NCBI GenBank assembly: GCA_031292305.1
Contig: JARLHJ010000047.1
Span: forward strand, 62,001-126,000
Source of the DNA: Candidatus Babeliales bacterium
GTDB taxonomy: Bacteria > Babelota > Babeliae > Babelales > JABDEC01
Direction: 5' to 3'
Length of the DNA stretch: 64,000 nt
Position numbers and translations under genes: made by a program. This document shows positions 1-8,205 of the stretch, in pieces. The notes below the pieces were generated by a model. The model was not told where the DNA came from. It searched no databases and was given only the letters and a program-made list of their open reading frames with translations. Position 1 is the stretch's first letter, and every line of letters begins with the position of its first letter.

Positions 1-386
1 AAACAACTGAAACAAACAACTTAGAAGTTGGTGCTTCTGCCGATTTTTCAACTTCATTTCCTGAAGGAACTGCGGTTGATATAATGGGTGTGAGTAAAGG
101 TGCTGGTTTTCAAGGGGTTGTAAAAAGACATAACTTCCGCGGCGGTGCTGCGAGTCATGGTGACCAAACTGGTAGAAAACCGGGTGGTATGAGTTTTATG
201 AGAAGTCGTGGCCGAGTTATTAAGGGTAAGAAATTACCTGGACATATGGGTGTTGAACGCGTAACAATGAAAAATTTAGAAATTGTAAAAATTGATACAG
301 ATTCTAAAGTTATGTTTGTTAAAGGTTCCCTACCTGGAAAATCAGGCTCATTTGTTTTTGTCAAAGCGGTAGATACTAACAGGTAG
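1..386 (+). CDS. rplC: 50S ribosomal protein L3 (3' part)
   Basis: This is the C-terminal part of ribosomal protein L3, which binds 23S rRNA near the peptidyl-transferase centre. The gene runs in from before the window: the frame is open from position 3, and the first internal Met is at 84. The L3 core is visible ([17 protein letters not shown], then GGAASHG and a GKKLPGHMG stretch), and it ends in the usual VFVKAV region. rplD follows 5 bases after the stop, as the first step of the S10 operon order. Identification is secure; only the N-terminus is missing. Confidence 0.95.
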   Translation, partial: TTETNNLEVGASADFSTSFPEGTAVDIMGVSKGAGFQGVVKRHNFRGGAASHGDQTGRKPGGMSFMRSRGRVIKGKKLPGHMGVERVTMKNLEIVKIDTDSKVMFVKGSLPGKSGSFVFVKAVDTNR

Positions 387-391
387 TTAAA

Positions 392-1030
392 ATGAACAAT
401 AAAAATAAAAATGATATGCCTCACAGTTTAGAAGTAATTGCACCGAAAGACTTACAACTTAGTGTTAAACATGATGTTGACGCAGTAGGTTTTGCAGTTT
501 GGATACGTGCATTACATCAAAATTGGAGACAAGGCACAGTTGGTTGTAAAACTAGAGCTGAAGTTGCATTCTCTAACAGAAAACCTTGGAAACAAAAAGG
601 TACTGGTAGAGCTCGTGCAGGTTCATTGAGATCTCCATTGTGGAGAAAAGGTGGTATTATCTTCGGTCCTCAACCAAGAGTACGCACGCTTAAAGTAAAT
701 AAAGAACTTAAAAAGAGAGTATTAAATAATATTCTTTGGAGTTTTTTAGACAATAAAAAAGCTTTTGTATTAGATTGGCAAATTGGCGAAAAACCAAGAA
801 CAGCTGATGCTTTTAATTTATTAAAAACAAATAATTTCGATAAATCAAAAATCCTTTTATTAATTGATAAAAATGATTTTTTAGTACAAGCAACTTTTGC
901 TAATCTTCCAAATGTAAAAATATTATTGTTTGATCAAATTAATGCTTTTGATCTAAGTTCAAACGATGCTTTAATATTATTCAAGAAAGATTTAAACTTA
1001 TTTAAAGATACGGTGCAACAATGGACTTAA
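392..1030 (+). CDS. rplD: 50S ribosomal protein L4
   Basis: L4 is a 23S rRNA-binding protein that lines the exit tunnel; in some bacteria it also represses its own operon. The 212-residue length is normal. The loop that reaches into the tunnel is visible around residues 65-95 ([15 protein letters not shown], then SPLWRKGG and FGPQPR). ATG 392 follows an AGGTAG ribosome site. The 3' end overlaps rplW by 10 bases, which suggests translational coupling. The C-terminal half is more divergent and Lys/Asn-rich, in keeping with the A+T-rich genome. Confidence 0.96.
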   Translation: MNNKNKNDMPHSLEVIAPKDLQLSVKHDVDAVGFAVWIRALHQNWRQGTVGCKTRAEVAFSNRKPWKQKGTGRARAGSLRSPLWRKGGIIFGPQPRVRTLKVNKELKKRVLNNILWSFLDNKKAFVLDWQIGEKPRTADAFNLLKTNNFDKSKILLLIDKNDFLVQATFANLPNVKILLFDQINAFDLSSNDALILFKKDLNLFKDTVQQWT

Positions 1031-1350
1031 CTATTTACGATATTATACAAGGGCCAGTAATTTCTGATAAAGCACAGAAATTAAACACTAATTTGCAAAA
1101 GTTAGTTCTTCAAGTTCACCCTCATTCTAATAAGCCTTTGATAAAAGAAGCTATAGAAAAATTATTTAATGTAAAAGTTGATAATGTCCGCGTAATGGTC
1201 CGTAAAGGTAAATTACGTCGTGTAGGTAAGTTTGAAGTACAAGGCAAATTGCAAAAAAAAGCTGTTGTTACATTAAAAGAAGGTTATACAATTGATTTGT
1301 TTGGTCACCAAGGTGCGCCAGCTCAAACACCAGTTGAACAATCTGCATAA
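1021..1350 (+). CDS. rplW: 50S ribosomal protein L23
   Basis: L23 sits at the exit of the peptide tunnel and is the docking point for trigger factor and SRP. The 109-residue protein has the family features: PVISDKA near the N-terminus, the [18 protein letters not shown] loop region, and an AVVTLKEG strand near the end. It starts inside the last codons of rplD. A short QTPVEQSA tail extends past the usual end of the family. Confidence 0.96.
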   Translation: MDLTIYDIIQGPVISDKAQKLNTNLQKLVLQVHPHSNKPLIKEAIEKLFNVKVDNVRVMVRKGKLRRVGKFEVQGKLQKKAVVTLKEGYTIDLFGHQGAPAQTPVEQSA

Positions 1351-1371
1351 ATATATCAAAGAGGCAAGTTA

Positions 1372-2202
1372 ATGGCTATTGTAAGTAGAAAACCAAGAAG
1401 CGCCACATTAAGGTTTCAAACATATTTATCTAATGATGACATCACTAAGACTGCTCCAGAAAAAAGTCTTACTGCTCCTCTTAGAAAAAGTGGTGGAAGA
1501 AACGCCTATGGAAGAATTACTATTCGCCATAGAGGTGGTGGTGCTTCAAGAAAATATAGAATTATAGATTTTAGACGCTCTGAAAGAGACGTAAACGGTA
1601 AAGTTATTACAGTTGAATACGATCCAAGTAGAAATGTAAGAATTGCTCTTGTTCTTTATGATAATGGAGCAAAGCGTTATATTTTATTACCTGAAGGTGT
1701 AACTGTAGGTTCACAAGTTTACGCAGGTCAAGATGCTGAACCTAAAGTAGGCAATTGCTTACCTATAAGAGGCATTCCAGTTGGTTTCTTTGTTCATAAT
1801 GTTGAGTTAGTTCCAGGTCAAGGTGGAAAAATTGCAAGAAGTGCAGGGGCATCAATCCAATTAGTTGGTAAAAATGATGAATATGCAACAATGAAATTAC
1901 CTTCTGGCGAAATAAGACTTATGTCATTAGATTGTTGGGGTACTGTTGGAGTATTAGGCAATGCTGACTACAAAAACATAGTTTGGGGTAAAGCTGGTAG
2001 ATCAAGACAAAGAGGTATAAGACCTACTGTTCGTGGTATGGCTATGAACCCTGTAGATCACCCTCATGGTGGTGGTGAAGGTCGTGGTAAAGGTGGCAAC
2101 CATCCTAGAAGTCCTTGGGGTGTTGGTGCAAAAGGTACTCGTACTAGAAGAAGAAAAAATCCTCTTATAGTTCGTAGAAGATCTGCATCAAGAGCAGTTT
2201 AA
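1372..2202 (+). CDS. rplB: 50S ribosomal protein L2
   Basis: L2 is essential for subunit association and peptidyl transfer. The 276-residue length is typical. The conserved C-terminal motif GMAMNPVDHPHGGGEGR carries the functionally important His in the PHGGGEG loop, and the GGRNAYGRIT and HRGGG motifs are present in the N-terminal half. ATG 1372 has an AGAGG ribosome site. It lies in standard S10 order between rplW and rpsS. Confidence 0.98.
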   Translation: MAIVSRKPRSATLRFQTYLSNDDITKTAPEKSLTAPLRKSGGRNAYGRITIRHRGGGASRKYRIIDFRRSERDVNGKVITVEYDPSRNVRIALVLYDNGAKRYILLPEGVTVGSQVYAGQDAEPKVGNCLPIRGIPVGFFVHNVELVPGQGGKIARSAGASIQLVGKNDEYATMKLPSGEIRLMSLDCWGTVGVLGNADYKNIVWGKAGRSRQRGIRPTVRGMAMNPVDHPHGGGEGRGKGGNHPRSPWGVGAKGTRTRRRKNPLIVRRRSASRAV

Positions 2203-2247
2203 ATAAAATAAATGCTTAGCAAAATATTAAAATAGGGTATAATAATT

Positions 2248-2526
2248 ATGACTAGATCGGCAAAAAAAGGATTTTACGTTGAACCTTGTCTTATGGAGAA
2301 GATTCAAAAGGTAAAAACAAGTGGAAAACGTGAAGTTATTAAAACTTGGTCCAGACGAAGTATGGTTATTCCAGAGTTTGTTGGTCTTACTATTGCAGTT
2401 CATGATGGTAGAAAATTTGTTTCAGTATATGTTACTGAAAATATGGTTGGTCACAAATTAGGTGAATTTTCGCCAACTAGAACATTTAGAATGCACAGTG
2501 GTCAACGTAAATCTGGTGCAGAATAA
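2248..2526 (+). CDS. rpsS: 30S ribosomal protein S19
   Basis: S19 forms a complex with S13 in the head of the small subunit and contacts A-site tRNA. The 92-residue length is normal. The sequence shows the conserved [21 protein letters not shown] block and the [15 protein letters not shown] signature. ATG 2248 follows an AGGG site. The 45-base gap after rplB is longer than most in this operon but holds no gene. Confidence 0.97.
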   Translation: MTRSAKKGFYVEPCLMEKIQKVKTSGKREVIKTWSRRSMVIPEFVGLTIAVHDGRKFVSVYVTENMVGHKLGEFSPTRTFRMHSGQRKSGAE

Positions 2527-2546
2527 TTTTAGAGGTTTAATTTAAG

Positions 2547-2885
2547 ATGGACTTTATAGCTAAAGCAAAATTTTTAAAATTCTCCCCGCATAAATTGAGA
2601 CTTGTTGTCGATGTTATTCGTGGAAAGAAGGTAGATTATGCCTTAAATTGGCTAGCTACATATCGTGTATGTAGAGCTGAGCCAATTAAAAAAGTTATTG
2701 AATCTGCAGTTGCAAATGCTAAAAACAATGCAAACGTAGAATTAAATGATCTTTTTATTAAAGAGATTAAAGTAGATGGTGGCCCTATTTTTAGATACTT
2801 CAAGCCTGGTGCTATGGGTAGAGCTAATCCACAAAGAAAAAGATTAAGTCATATCAGTGTAATTTTAGAATCAAGACAGGTTTAA
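2547..2885 (+). CDS. rplV: 50S ribosomal protein L22
   Basis: L22 binds all six domains of 23S rRNA and its hairpin lines the exit tunnel. The 112-residue protein carries the SPHKLRLVVDVIRGK motif and the C-terminal RANPQRKRLSHISVIL strand, which contains the tunnel-facing hairpin. It has an AGAGG site upstream and 15 bases to rpsC. Nothing unusual is visible. Confidence 0.97.
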   Translation: MDFIAKAKFLKFSPHKLRLVVDVIRGKKVDYALNWLATYRVCRAEPIKKVIESAVANAKNNANVELNDLFIKEIKVDGGPIFRYFKPGAMGRANPQRKRLSHISVILESRQV

Positions 2886-2900
2886 TTAGAGAGGATAACG

Positions 2901-3545
2901 GTGGGTCAAAAGGTTCATCCAATAGGATTTAGACTTGGTGTTTATAGAGATTGGGATGCTAGCTGGTATGCCCGTAATTCTTATGGTAAATCTCTTTTAG
3001 AAGATTTTAAAATAAGAGATTATTTATTTGCTACATTAGAAAAAGCAGAAATTGCAAATATAAAAATTGAAAAAGCAGCTGAAAACGTAAAAGTTATAAT
3101 TTTTTCAGGTAAACCAGGAATGGTTATTGGCAGAAAAGGCCAAGAAATCGATACATTACGTAGAGATTTATCTAAAATGTTAAACGTAGCTAATGTTGAA
3201 GTTTCTGTTCAAGAAGTTAAACGTGCTGAATTAGATGCAAAGCTAGTAGCCGAAAATATTGCTGAACAGTTAGTAAAACGAGCTAATTTTAAAAAGACAA
3301 TGAAAAAAGCTGCATCTACAGGAATGAAAAGTGGCGCAAAAGGTATGAAAATTTGCTGCTCTGGTCGTCTTGGTGGAGCAGAAATAGCAAGAAGTGAATG
3401 GACTAGAGTTGGTTCTGTTCCTTTACACACATTAAGATCTGATATTGATTATGCATTAGCTGAAGCAAAAACTAAGTACGGCATAATAGGTGTTAAGGTT
3501 TGGATTTGTAGGGGTGAATATCAACCTAAGAAGAAACTATTGTAA
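2901..3545 (+). CDS. rpsC: 30S ribosomal protein S3
   Basis: S3 is at the mRNA entry site and has helicase activity together with S4 and S5. It starts at GTG 2901 behind a strong GAGAGGA site. The protein opens MGQKVHPIGFRLGV, has a KH domain with the GKPGMVIGRKGQEI loop at about residues 70-85, and ends with the IGVKVWICRGE strand. The 214 residues are slightly shorter than E. coli S3 at the C-terminus. Confidence 0.97.
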   Translation: MGQKVHPIGFRLGVYRDWDASWYARNSYGKSLLEDFKIRDYLFATLEKAEIANIKIEKAAENVKVIIFSGKPGMVIGRKGQEIDTLRRDLSKMLNVANVEVSVQEVKRAELDAKLVAENIAEQLVKRANFKKTMKKAASTGMKSGAKGMKICCSGRLGGAEIARSEWTRVGSVPLHTLRSDIDYALAEAKTKYGIIGVKVWICRGEYQPKKKLL

Positions 3546-3566
3546 GAAAGATAGCATATCATGTTG

Positions 3567-3977
3567 ATGCCAAAAAAAGTTAAATATAGAAAAGTTCAAC
3601 GAGGAAATATGAGAGGGTTGTCTAAGGGCGCCCGTACTTTACACTTCGGTGAATTTGGATTAATGGCTGTTGAGCCATGTTGGGTTACTGCTCAACAAAT
3701 AGAAGCAATACGAGTTACAATTTCTCGTCAATTAAAAAAAGAAGGTACACTGTTTATCCGTTTATTTCCGGATAAACCAGTTACAAAAAAGCCTGCTGAA
3801 ACTCGTATGGGTAAAGGTAAAGGAAATCCAGAGAGCTGGGTTGCTGTTGTTAAAAGAGAAAGAGTTATTTGTGAAATAGCTGGGTTGTCAGAAGAAGATG
3901 CAAAAAAAGCATTAAAAGCTGCAACATACAAATTACCTCTAAAGACGAGATTTGTTAGAAAGGCTGATTTACAATGA
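3567..3977 (+). CDS. rplP: 50S ribosomal protein L16
   Basis: L16 organises the A-site of the large subunit. The product starts MPKKVKYRKVQRGN; I prefer ATG 3567 over the ATG two codons upstream (3561) because L16 proteins begin this way. The GMGKGKG-type loop (MGKGKGNPESWVAVV) carries the Arg-adjacent region that is hydroxylated in other bacteria. Its stop overlaps the rpmC start by four bases (ATGA), which implies coupled translation. Confidence 0.95.
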   Translation: MPKKVKYRKVQRGNMRGLSKGARTLHFGEFGLMAVEPCWVTAQQIEAIRVTISRQLKKEGTLFIRLFPDKPVTKKPAETRMGKGKGNPESWVAVVKRERVICEIAGLSEEDAKKALKAATYKLPLKTRFVRKADLQ

Positions 3978-4177
3978 ACAAAGAAATGACAGAATTGAAT
4001 CAATTGAATGTAGAGCAACTTACCGAAAAGGTTGAGTTCTTTAGAAGAGAGTTATTTGCATTAAGATTAAGTGCTGGTACAACTCATATTAAAGATTATT
4101 CCCAATTTAAAAAATTGAGAAAAAACTTAGCTAGATCTTTAACTTATTTACATCAAAAAAATAATAAGAACAGTTAG
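3974..4177 (+). CDS. rpmC: 50S ribosomal protein L29
   Basis: L29 is a small helical-hairpin protein next to L23 at the tunnel exit. The 67 residues include LTEKVEFFRRELFALR, matching the family helix, and end with the lysine-rich second helix (KKLRKNLARSLTYLHQK). It starts within the last codon of rplP (ATGA overlap). No independent ribosome site is needed in this arrangement. Confidence 0.94.
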   Translation: MNKEMTELNQLNVEQLTEKVEFFRRELFALRLSAGTTHIKDYSQFKKLRKNLARSLTYLHQKNNKNS

Positions 4178-4184
4178 GGTGAAA

Positions 4185-4436
4185 ATGGAAACTAATAATA
4201 AACAAACTTTGATCGGCGAAGTAATTTCCGACAAAATGGACAAAACTATAGTCGTAAAAGTCTATAGAACCTATTTACACCCAAAATTTAAAAAAGCTGT
4301 TAGAACTTTAAAAAAATATAAAGTTCATGATGAAGCTGAAGTTGCTAAAATTGGTGATATGGTTGAAATTTTTGAAGGTAAACCATCTTCAAAAACAAAA
4401 TATATGTACCTAAGCAAGATTGTAAAGAGTGCTTGA
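4185..4436 (+). CDS. rpsQ: 30S ribosomal protein S17
   Basis: S17 is a primary 16S rRNA-binding OB-fold protein. The sequence shows GEVISDKMDKTIVVKV near the N-terminus and YKVHDE further on. Two starts are possible: GTG 4179 and ATG 4185. I chose ATG 4185 because an AGGG site (4176-4179) is then well spaced. It is the last gene of the S10-type block before rplN. Confidence 0.94.
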   Translation: METNNKQTLIGEVISDKMDKTIVVKVYRTYLHPKFKKAVRTLKKYKVHDEAEVAKIGDMVEIFEGKPSSKTKYMYLSKIVKSA

Positions 4437-4464
4437 TAATAAATAGATTGCAAGGTAAAGAATC

Positions 4465-4830
4465 ATGATTCAAAAGGAATCTTATTTAGAAGTAGCGGAC
4501 AACTCGGGCGCTAAATCATTACAGTGTATTCATATCGCTGGTAGTACCAGAAAAAGATATGCATATCTTGGTGATTTAATTAAGTGTGCTGTAAAGTCAG
4601 CTATTCCTGGTGGAATGGTCAAAAAGGGTGACGTAGTAGATGCTATTATAGTAAGAACTACTAAAGAATTTCGCCGTGATGATGGAAGTTACATTAGATT
4701 TGGACAAAACGCTGCTGTTATTTTAAAAGATAATGAGCCAATCGCTACGCGTATTTTCGGTCCAATTGCTAGAGAACTTAGAGCTAAAGGCTATACAAAG
4801 ATTATTTCTTTAGCGCCGGAAGTTTTATAG
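4465..4830 (+). CDS. rplN: 50S ribosomal protein L14
   Basis: L14 lies at the subunit interface and forms bridge B8. At 121 residues it is the family length. It contains the [14 protein letters not shown] motif near the N-terminus and [28 protein letters not shown] in its C-terminal half. The ribosome site is AAGG, eight bases before ATG. It opens the spc-type block. Confidence 0.97.
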   Translation: MIQKESYLEVADNSGAKSLQCIHIAGSTRKRYAYLGDLIKCAVKSAIPGGMVKKGDVVDAIIVRTTKEFRRDDGSYIRFGQNAAVILKDNEPIATRIFGPIARELRAKGYTKIISLAPEVL

Positions 4831-4837
4831 GGGATAT

Positions 4838-5146
4838 ATGATAAATATTAAAAAAAATGATACCGTCTTTATTTTAAATGGAAAAGATAAAGGGAAAACT
4901 GGATCAGTGATCGAAGTTTTACCTAAAAAAAATCAAATTAAAGTATCTGGTATTGCGATAGTTATAAAGCATGCGAAAGCTCGTAAGCAAGGAGAGCCTT
5001 CAGAAATCATCAAGAAAGAAGATTATATCGATATTTCTAAAGTGATGCCTGTTTGTACCTCTTGCAAAAAACCTGCTAGAGTATCATTTACTATAAGCGA
5101 AAATAATAAAACACGAACTTGTGTTCGTTGCAAAGAAAATTTTTAA
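4838..5146 (+). CDS. rplX: 50S ribosomal protein L24
   Basis: L24 is an early assembly initiator of the 50S subunit with a KOW motif; GKDKGKTGSVIEVLPKKN at residues about 15-32 is that motif. The C-terminus keeps two CxxC pairs (CTSC and CVRC), as in L24 proteins with a zinc-ribbon-like tail. It follows rplN by 7 bases with an AGGGGAT site. Confidence 0.96.
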   Translation: MINIKKNDTVFILNGKDKGKTGSVIEVLPKKNQIKVSGIAIVIKHAKARKQGEPSEIIKKEDYIDISKVMPVCTSCKKPARVSFTISENNKTRTCVRCKENF

Positions 5147-5162
5147 GTACTAAGGAACAACG

Positions 5163-5705
5163 ATGGAAAAGCCTCGTTTGCAAAAGCTATACGTAGAAGA
5201 AATTAGATCTAAGTTATTAAAAGAACTTAATCTAAGTAATATAATGGAAGTTCCTAAGATAAATAAAATCGTTTTAAACGTAGGTGTAAAAGAAGCGGTT
5301 GATGATAGCAAAGTTTTACAAGTTGTTCAAACTGCGATTGAAAAAATTGCAGGGCAAAAAACAGTTAAGACATTTGCAAGAAAATCTATTGCGGGCTTTA
5401 AAATTAGAGAAGATATGCCTATAGGTGTAAAAGTTACTCTAAGAAACGTAAATATGTATGAATTCTTAGATAGATTTATTAACCTAGCTATGCCTTCTAT
5501 TAGAGATTTCCAAGGAATCAAACCTGGTTTTGATGGAAGAGGAAATCTTAATATTGGTATTAAAGAGTGGATGATTTTTCCTGAATTAGATTTAAGCACA
5601 TTTGATAAAATGCATGGCTTAAATGTAACTATCGAAACATCAACTAACAATGATAAGCATGCATTTGAGTTATTAAAAAAATTCAATATGCCTTTTAAAA
5701 AGTAA
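5163..5705 (+). CDS. rplE: 50S ribosomal protein L5
   Basis: L5 binds 5S rRNA and contacts the P-site tRNA from the central protuberance. The 180 residues match the family. Recognisable parts are MEVPKINKIVLNVGVKEA, AGQKTVKTFARKSIAGFKIREDMPIG and the C-terminal LNVTIETSTNNDKHAFELLK. The ribosome site is AAGGAACAACG before ATG. Confidence 0.97.
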   Translation: MEKPRLQKLYVEEIRSKLLKELNLSNIMEVPKINKIVLNVGVKEAVDDSKVLQVVQTAIEKIAGQKTVKTFARKSIAGFKIREDMPIGVKVTLRNVNMYEFLDRFINLAMPSIRDFQGIKPGFDGRGNLNIGIKEWMIFPELDLSTFDKMHGLNVTIETSTNNDKHAFELLKKFNMPFKK

Positions 5706-5723
5706 CAATTAAGGAAGTTAATT

Positions 5724-5909
5724 ATGGCTAGAAAGGCTTTAATAGAAAAGTCTAATAAAGTTCCTAAGTTTGCGACAAGACAAAGGAACAGATGTAAGTT
5801 GTGTGGAAGACCTCGCGCTTACATGAGAATATTTATGCTTTGCCGACTATGTTTTAGAAAATATGCGTTGCAAGGTTTACTTCCAGGTGTAAAGAAAACA
5901 AGTTGGTAA
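5724..5909 (+). CDS. rpsN: 30S ribosomal protein S14, zinc type
   Basis: This is the short, zinc-binding form of S14 (61 residues), which binds 16S rRNA in the 30S head. Four cysteines in two CxxC pairs (CKLC at 24-27 and CRLC at 40-43) form the expected zinc knuckle. The C-terminus [11 protein letters not shown] is the family signature. No zinc-free paralogue is visible here. Confidence 0.97.
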   Translation: MARKALIEKSNKVPKFATRQRNRCKLCGRPRAYMRIFMLCRLCFRKYALQGLLPGVKKTSW

Positions 5910-5922
5910 AGAAAGGCTTTAT

Positions 5923-6318
5923 ATGTCAATAGATACAATGGGAAATTTTTTAACAATAATTAGAAATGGTATTATGGTATCAAAAAGTACTGTAACTATA
6001 CCTCATTCTAATCTCAAATACGAAGTCGCTAAAATTTTAAAAAGCGAAGGTTTTATTAGAGATGTTATTGTTGAAAATATAGATTCCACAAAAAAGAATA
6101 TTAAAATTTTCTTGAAATATGTAGAAAATGAATCTGTTATTCATGAAATTACCAGAGTCAGCAGACCAGGTAAACGTGCTTATGCAGGAATGAACGAATT
6201 CAAACCAGTAATTGGTGGATTAGGTGTTTCTGTGGTAACTACAAGTGGTGGCGTAATGACTGACAAAAGAGCTAAGTCTTTGTCACTTGGTGGCGAAATT
6301 TTATGTACAGTTTGGTAA
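5923..6318 (+). CDS. rpsH: 30S ribosomal protein S8
   Basis: S8 binds the central domain of 16S rRNA and, in E. coli, represses the spc operon. The 131 residues open with DTMGNFLTIIRNGIM and end with the GGVMTDKRAKSLSLGGEILCTVW signature, split by the usual RVSRPGKRAYAG loop. Its context between rpsN and rplF is standard. Confidence 0.97.
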   Translation: MSIDTMGNFLTIIRNGIMVSKSTVTIPHSNLKYEVAKILKSEGFIRDVIVENIDSTKKNIKIFLKYVENESVIHEITRVSRPGKRAYAGMNEFKPVIGGLGVSVVTTSGGVMTDKRAKSLSLGGEILCTVW

Positions 6319-6327
6319 GGATTTATA

Positions 6328-6864
6328 ATGTCAAAAATTGGTAGAAAACCTATTGATATCGCTGGTACCCAAGTGGATATTAAAGGTCAAGAGATACATT
6401 ACAAAGGTAAGTTTGCTTCAGGCGTTTACGTATTGCCTGAATATATCAAACCTATCTTAGAAGATAAGGTTTTAACTTTATCTTTGCTTGATAAAGCGCA
6501 TAATAATTTTTGGGGGTTACATAGAGCTTTACTTGCTAACCAATTAAAAGGTGCAAGTGAACTTTTTGAAAAAAAATTGCAAATTATTGGCTTAGGTTTC
6601 AAAGCTGAATTACTTAATCCATCTAGGGTTAAATTAAGCTTAGGCTATAGTCATAAAATTGAACAAGATCTACCTAAAGGTGTTACTTTAGAATTAGATA
6701 AGCCTGGACAAATGTTAACATTTAAGTCCAGTGATAAAGAAGCACTAGGTCAAATTTGTGCTACAATACGTTCATTTAGACCGCCTGAGCCATACAAAGG
6801 CACAGGAATCAAATTAACAACAGAAGTAATTAGACGTAAAGCTGGAAAAACTAAGGCTGCATAG
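6328..6864 (+). CDS. rplF: 50S ribosomal protein L6
   Basis: L6 stabilises the sarcin-ricin region of 23S rRNA. The 178-residue protein has the two related domains of the family. The N-terminal one begins MSKIGRKPI, and the C-terminal one carries GLGFKAEL and the terminal FRPPEPYKGTGIK, with a basic RRKAGKTKAA tail. The ribosome site is AAGG. Confidence 0.96.
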   Translation: MSKIGRKPIDIAGTQVDIKGQEIHYKGKFASGVYVLPEYIKPILEDKVLTLSLLDKAHNNFWGLHRALLANQLKGASELFEKKLQIIGLGFKAELLNPSRVKLSLGYSHKIEQDLPKGVTLELDKPGQMLTFKSSDKEALGQICATIRSFRPPEPYKGTGIKLTTEVIRRKAGKTKAA

Positions 6865-6894
6865 TATCAGCTAGTTAAAGCTAAAGGAATAAAC

Positions 6895-7251
6895 GTGTCA
6901 GTAACTAGAAAAATTTTGAAACGCCAAAAGCGTAGAACATTAAGAATAAGAAGTAAGATTAAATCTTCTTCAGACTTATTCCGTGTTTCCATATTCAGAA
7001 GCTTAAGTAATATTTATGGCCAAATTATTGATGATAATGCTGGTGCAACTTTAGCGAGTTGTTCAACAATAGAATTAAATAAATTAACTGGTGATAAAAA
7101 AGCTAAGGCAAAAGCGGTTGGAATACAACTTGCTAAAAAAGCCTTAGAAAAAGGTATTACAGCAGCTAAGTTTGATAGAGGAAATGTCCTTTATCATGGT
7201 AGAATTGCAGCTTTTGCTGAAGGTCTGAGAGAAGGCGGACTTAAAATTTAG
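6895..7251 (+). CDS. rplR: 50S ribosomal protein L18
   Basis: L18 binds 5S rRNA with L5. The start is GTG 6895, preceded by AAAGGAATAAAC. The sequence shows a basic N-terminus, the RVSIFRSLSNIYGQIIDD strand and the FDRGNVLYHGRIAAFAEGLREGGL C-terminus, a strong L18 signature. Its 118 residues are typical. Confidence 0.96.
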   Translation: MSVTRKILKRQKRRTLRIRSKIKSSSDLFRVSIFRSLSNIYGQIIDDNAGATLASCSTIELNKLTGDKKAKAKAVGIQLAKKALEKGITAAKFDRGNVLYHGRIAAFAEGLREGGLKI

Positions 7252-7262
7252 GAAGTTCAAAT

Positions 7263-7772
7263 ATGGAAAATAATAGTCAAATAACTGATTCAGTTATAAG
7301 TGTAAGAAGAGTTACAAAAGTGACAAAAGGTGGAAAAAGATTTGCCTTTTCAGCTTTTGTAGTATCAGGTGATAAAGAAGGTAGAGTTGGCGTTGCTTTA
7401 GGAAGAAGTAGAGAAGTTTCTTCTGCTATTGCTAAAGCTACTGTTAGAGCAAGAAAAAAAATGATTCTAGTTCCATTAAAAGGTGTAACTATTCCTTATC
7501 CAGTAATAGGTACTCATGGTTCAGCTAGAGTTGTTTTAAGATCTGCTTTTAAAGGTACTGGTGTAATTGCTGGTGGGGCTGTTAGAGCGATCATGGAAGC
7601 ATTAGGCGTTAAAGACGTTCTTGCTAAATCTCTTGGTTCATCTAACCCTCAAAACGTAGCAAAAGCTACTTTAAATGCTTTAGCGAAGTTGCGTTCAGCA
7701 TCTCACTTAGCTAGATTAAGAAATAAAACAATTAATGAAATTGCTAGAGGGTCACATGTTACGCCTGAATAA
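7263..7772 (+). CDS. rpsE: 30S ribosomal protein S5
   Basis: S5 takes part in decoding accuracy and in mRNA unwinding at the entry channel. It has the N-terminal dsRBD-like domain ([21 protein letters not shown], with [12 protein letters not shown]) and the C-terminal domain with [28 protein letters not shown]. The next gene is rplO, which overlaps its last codons. rpmD, normally between rpsE and rplO, is not present. Confidence 0.97.
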   Translation: MENNSQITDSVISVRRVTKVTKGGKRFAFSAFVVSGDKEGRVGVALGRSREVSSAIAKATVRARKKMILVPLKGVTIPYPVIGTHGSARVVLRSAFKGTGVIAGGAVRAIMEALGVKDVLAKSLGSSNPQNVAKATLNALAKLRSASHLARLRNKTINEIARGSHVTPE

Positions 7773-8202
7773 ATTAACTAAATTAGTTAAGTCAAGAAAA
7801 AGAGTGGGCCGGGGTGGCAGCAGAGGGGGAACTTCTGGTAAAGGTCACAAAGGACAAACTGCAAGAACTAGTGGTACTATTCCAGCTAGATTTGAAGGCG
7901 GTCAAATGCCTTTGACTAGACGTATGCCTAAAGTTGGATTTACTAATGCTGCTTTTAAGACTGAATATGAAATAGTAGGTCTTGAAATTTTAGAAAGTAA
8001 ATTTGATAATGGTTCTTCTATCAATAAAGATATGCTAATTGAACATGGAATTATAAAAGGTAAGAGAAATGCGCTCTTGAAAATTTTAGGTGGTTTTACA
8101 CCATCTAAAAAGTTTGATATTGTTGCAGATGCGTTTACTAAATCAGCATCTGAAGCAATAAAGAGTGTGGGTGGGTCTGTGAGATTAACAAAGGAGATCT
8201 AA
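7756..8202 (+). CDS. rplO: 50S ribosomal protein L15
   Basis: L15 is a late-assembly protein of the large subunit. The N-terminus has the Gly/Arg-rich extended segment (KRVGRGGSRGGTSGKGHKGQTAR) and the FEGGQMPLTRRMPKVGF motif. I place the start at ATG 7756 rather than ATG 7735: it has a well-spaced AGAGGG site (7743-7748) and gives the family N-terminus MLRLNKLTK. The gene overlaps the end of rpsE by 17 bases. Confidence 0.95.
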   Translation: MLRLNKLTKLVKSRKRVGRGGSRGGTSGKGHKGQTARTSGTIPARFEGGQMPLTRRMPKVGFTNAAFKTEYEIVGLEILESKFDNGSSINKDMLIEHGIIKGKRNALLKILGGFTPSKKFDIVADAFTKSASEAIKSVGGSVRLTKEI

Positions 8203-8205
8203 ACT

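Noticed and set aside
3209-3430. Minus-strand ORF inside rpsC, and similar ones inside rplE, rplP and rpoA
   Set aside because: All lie fully within conserved ribosomal or polymerase genes, have no homology signs and no start context.
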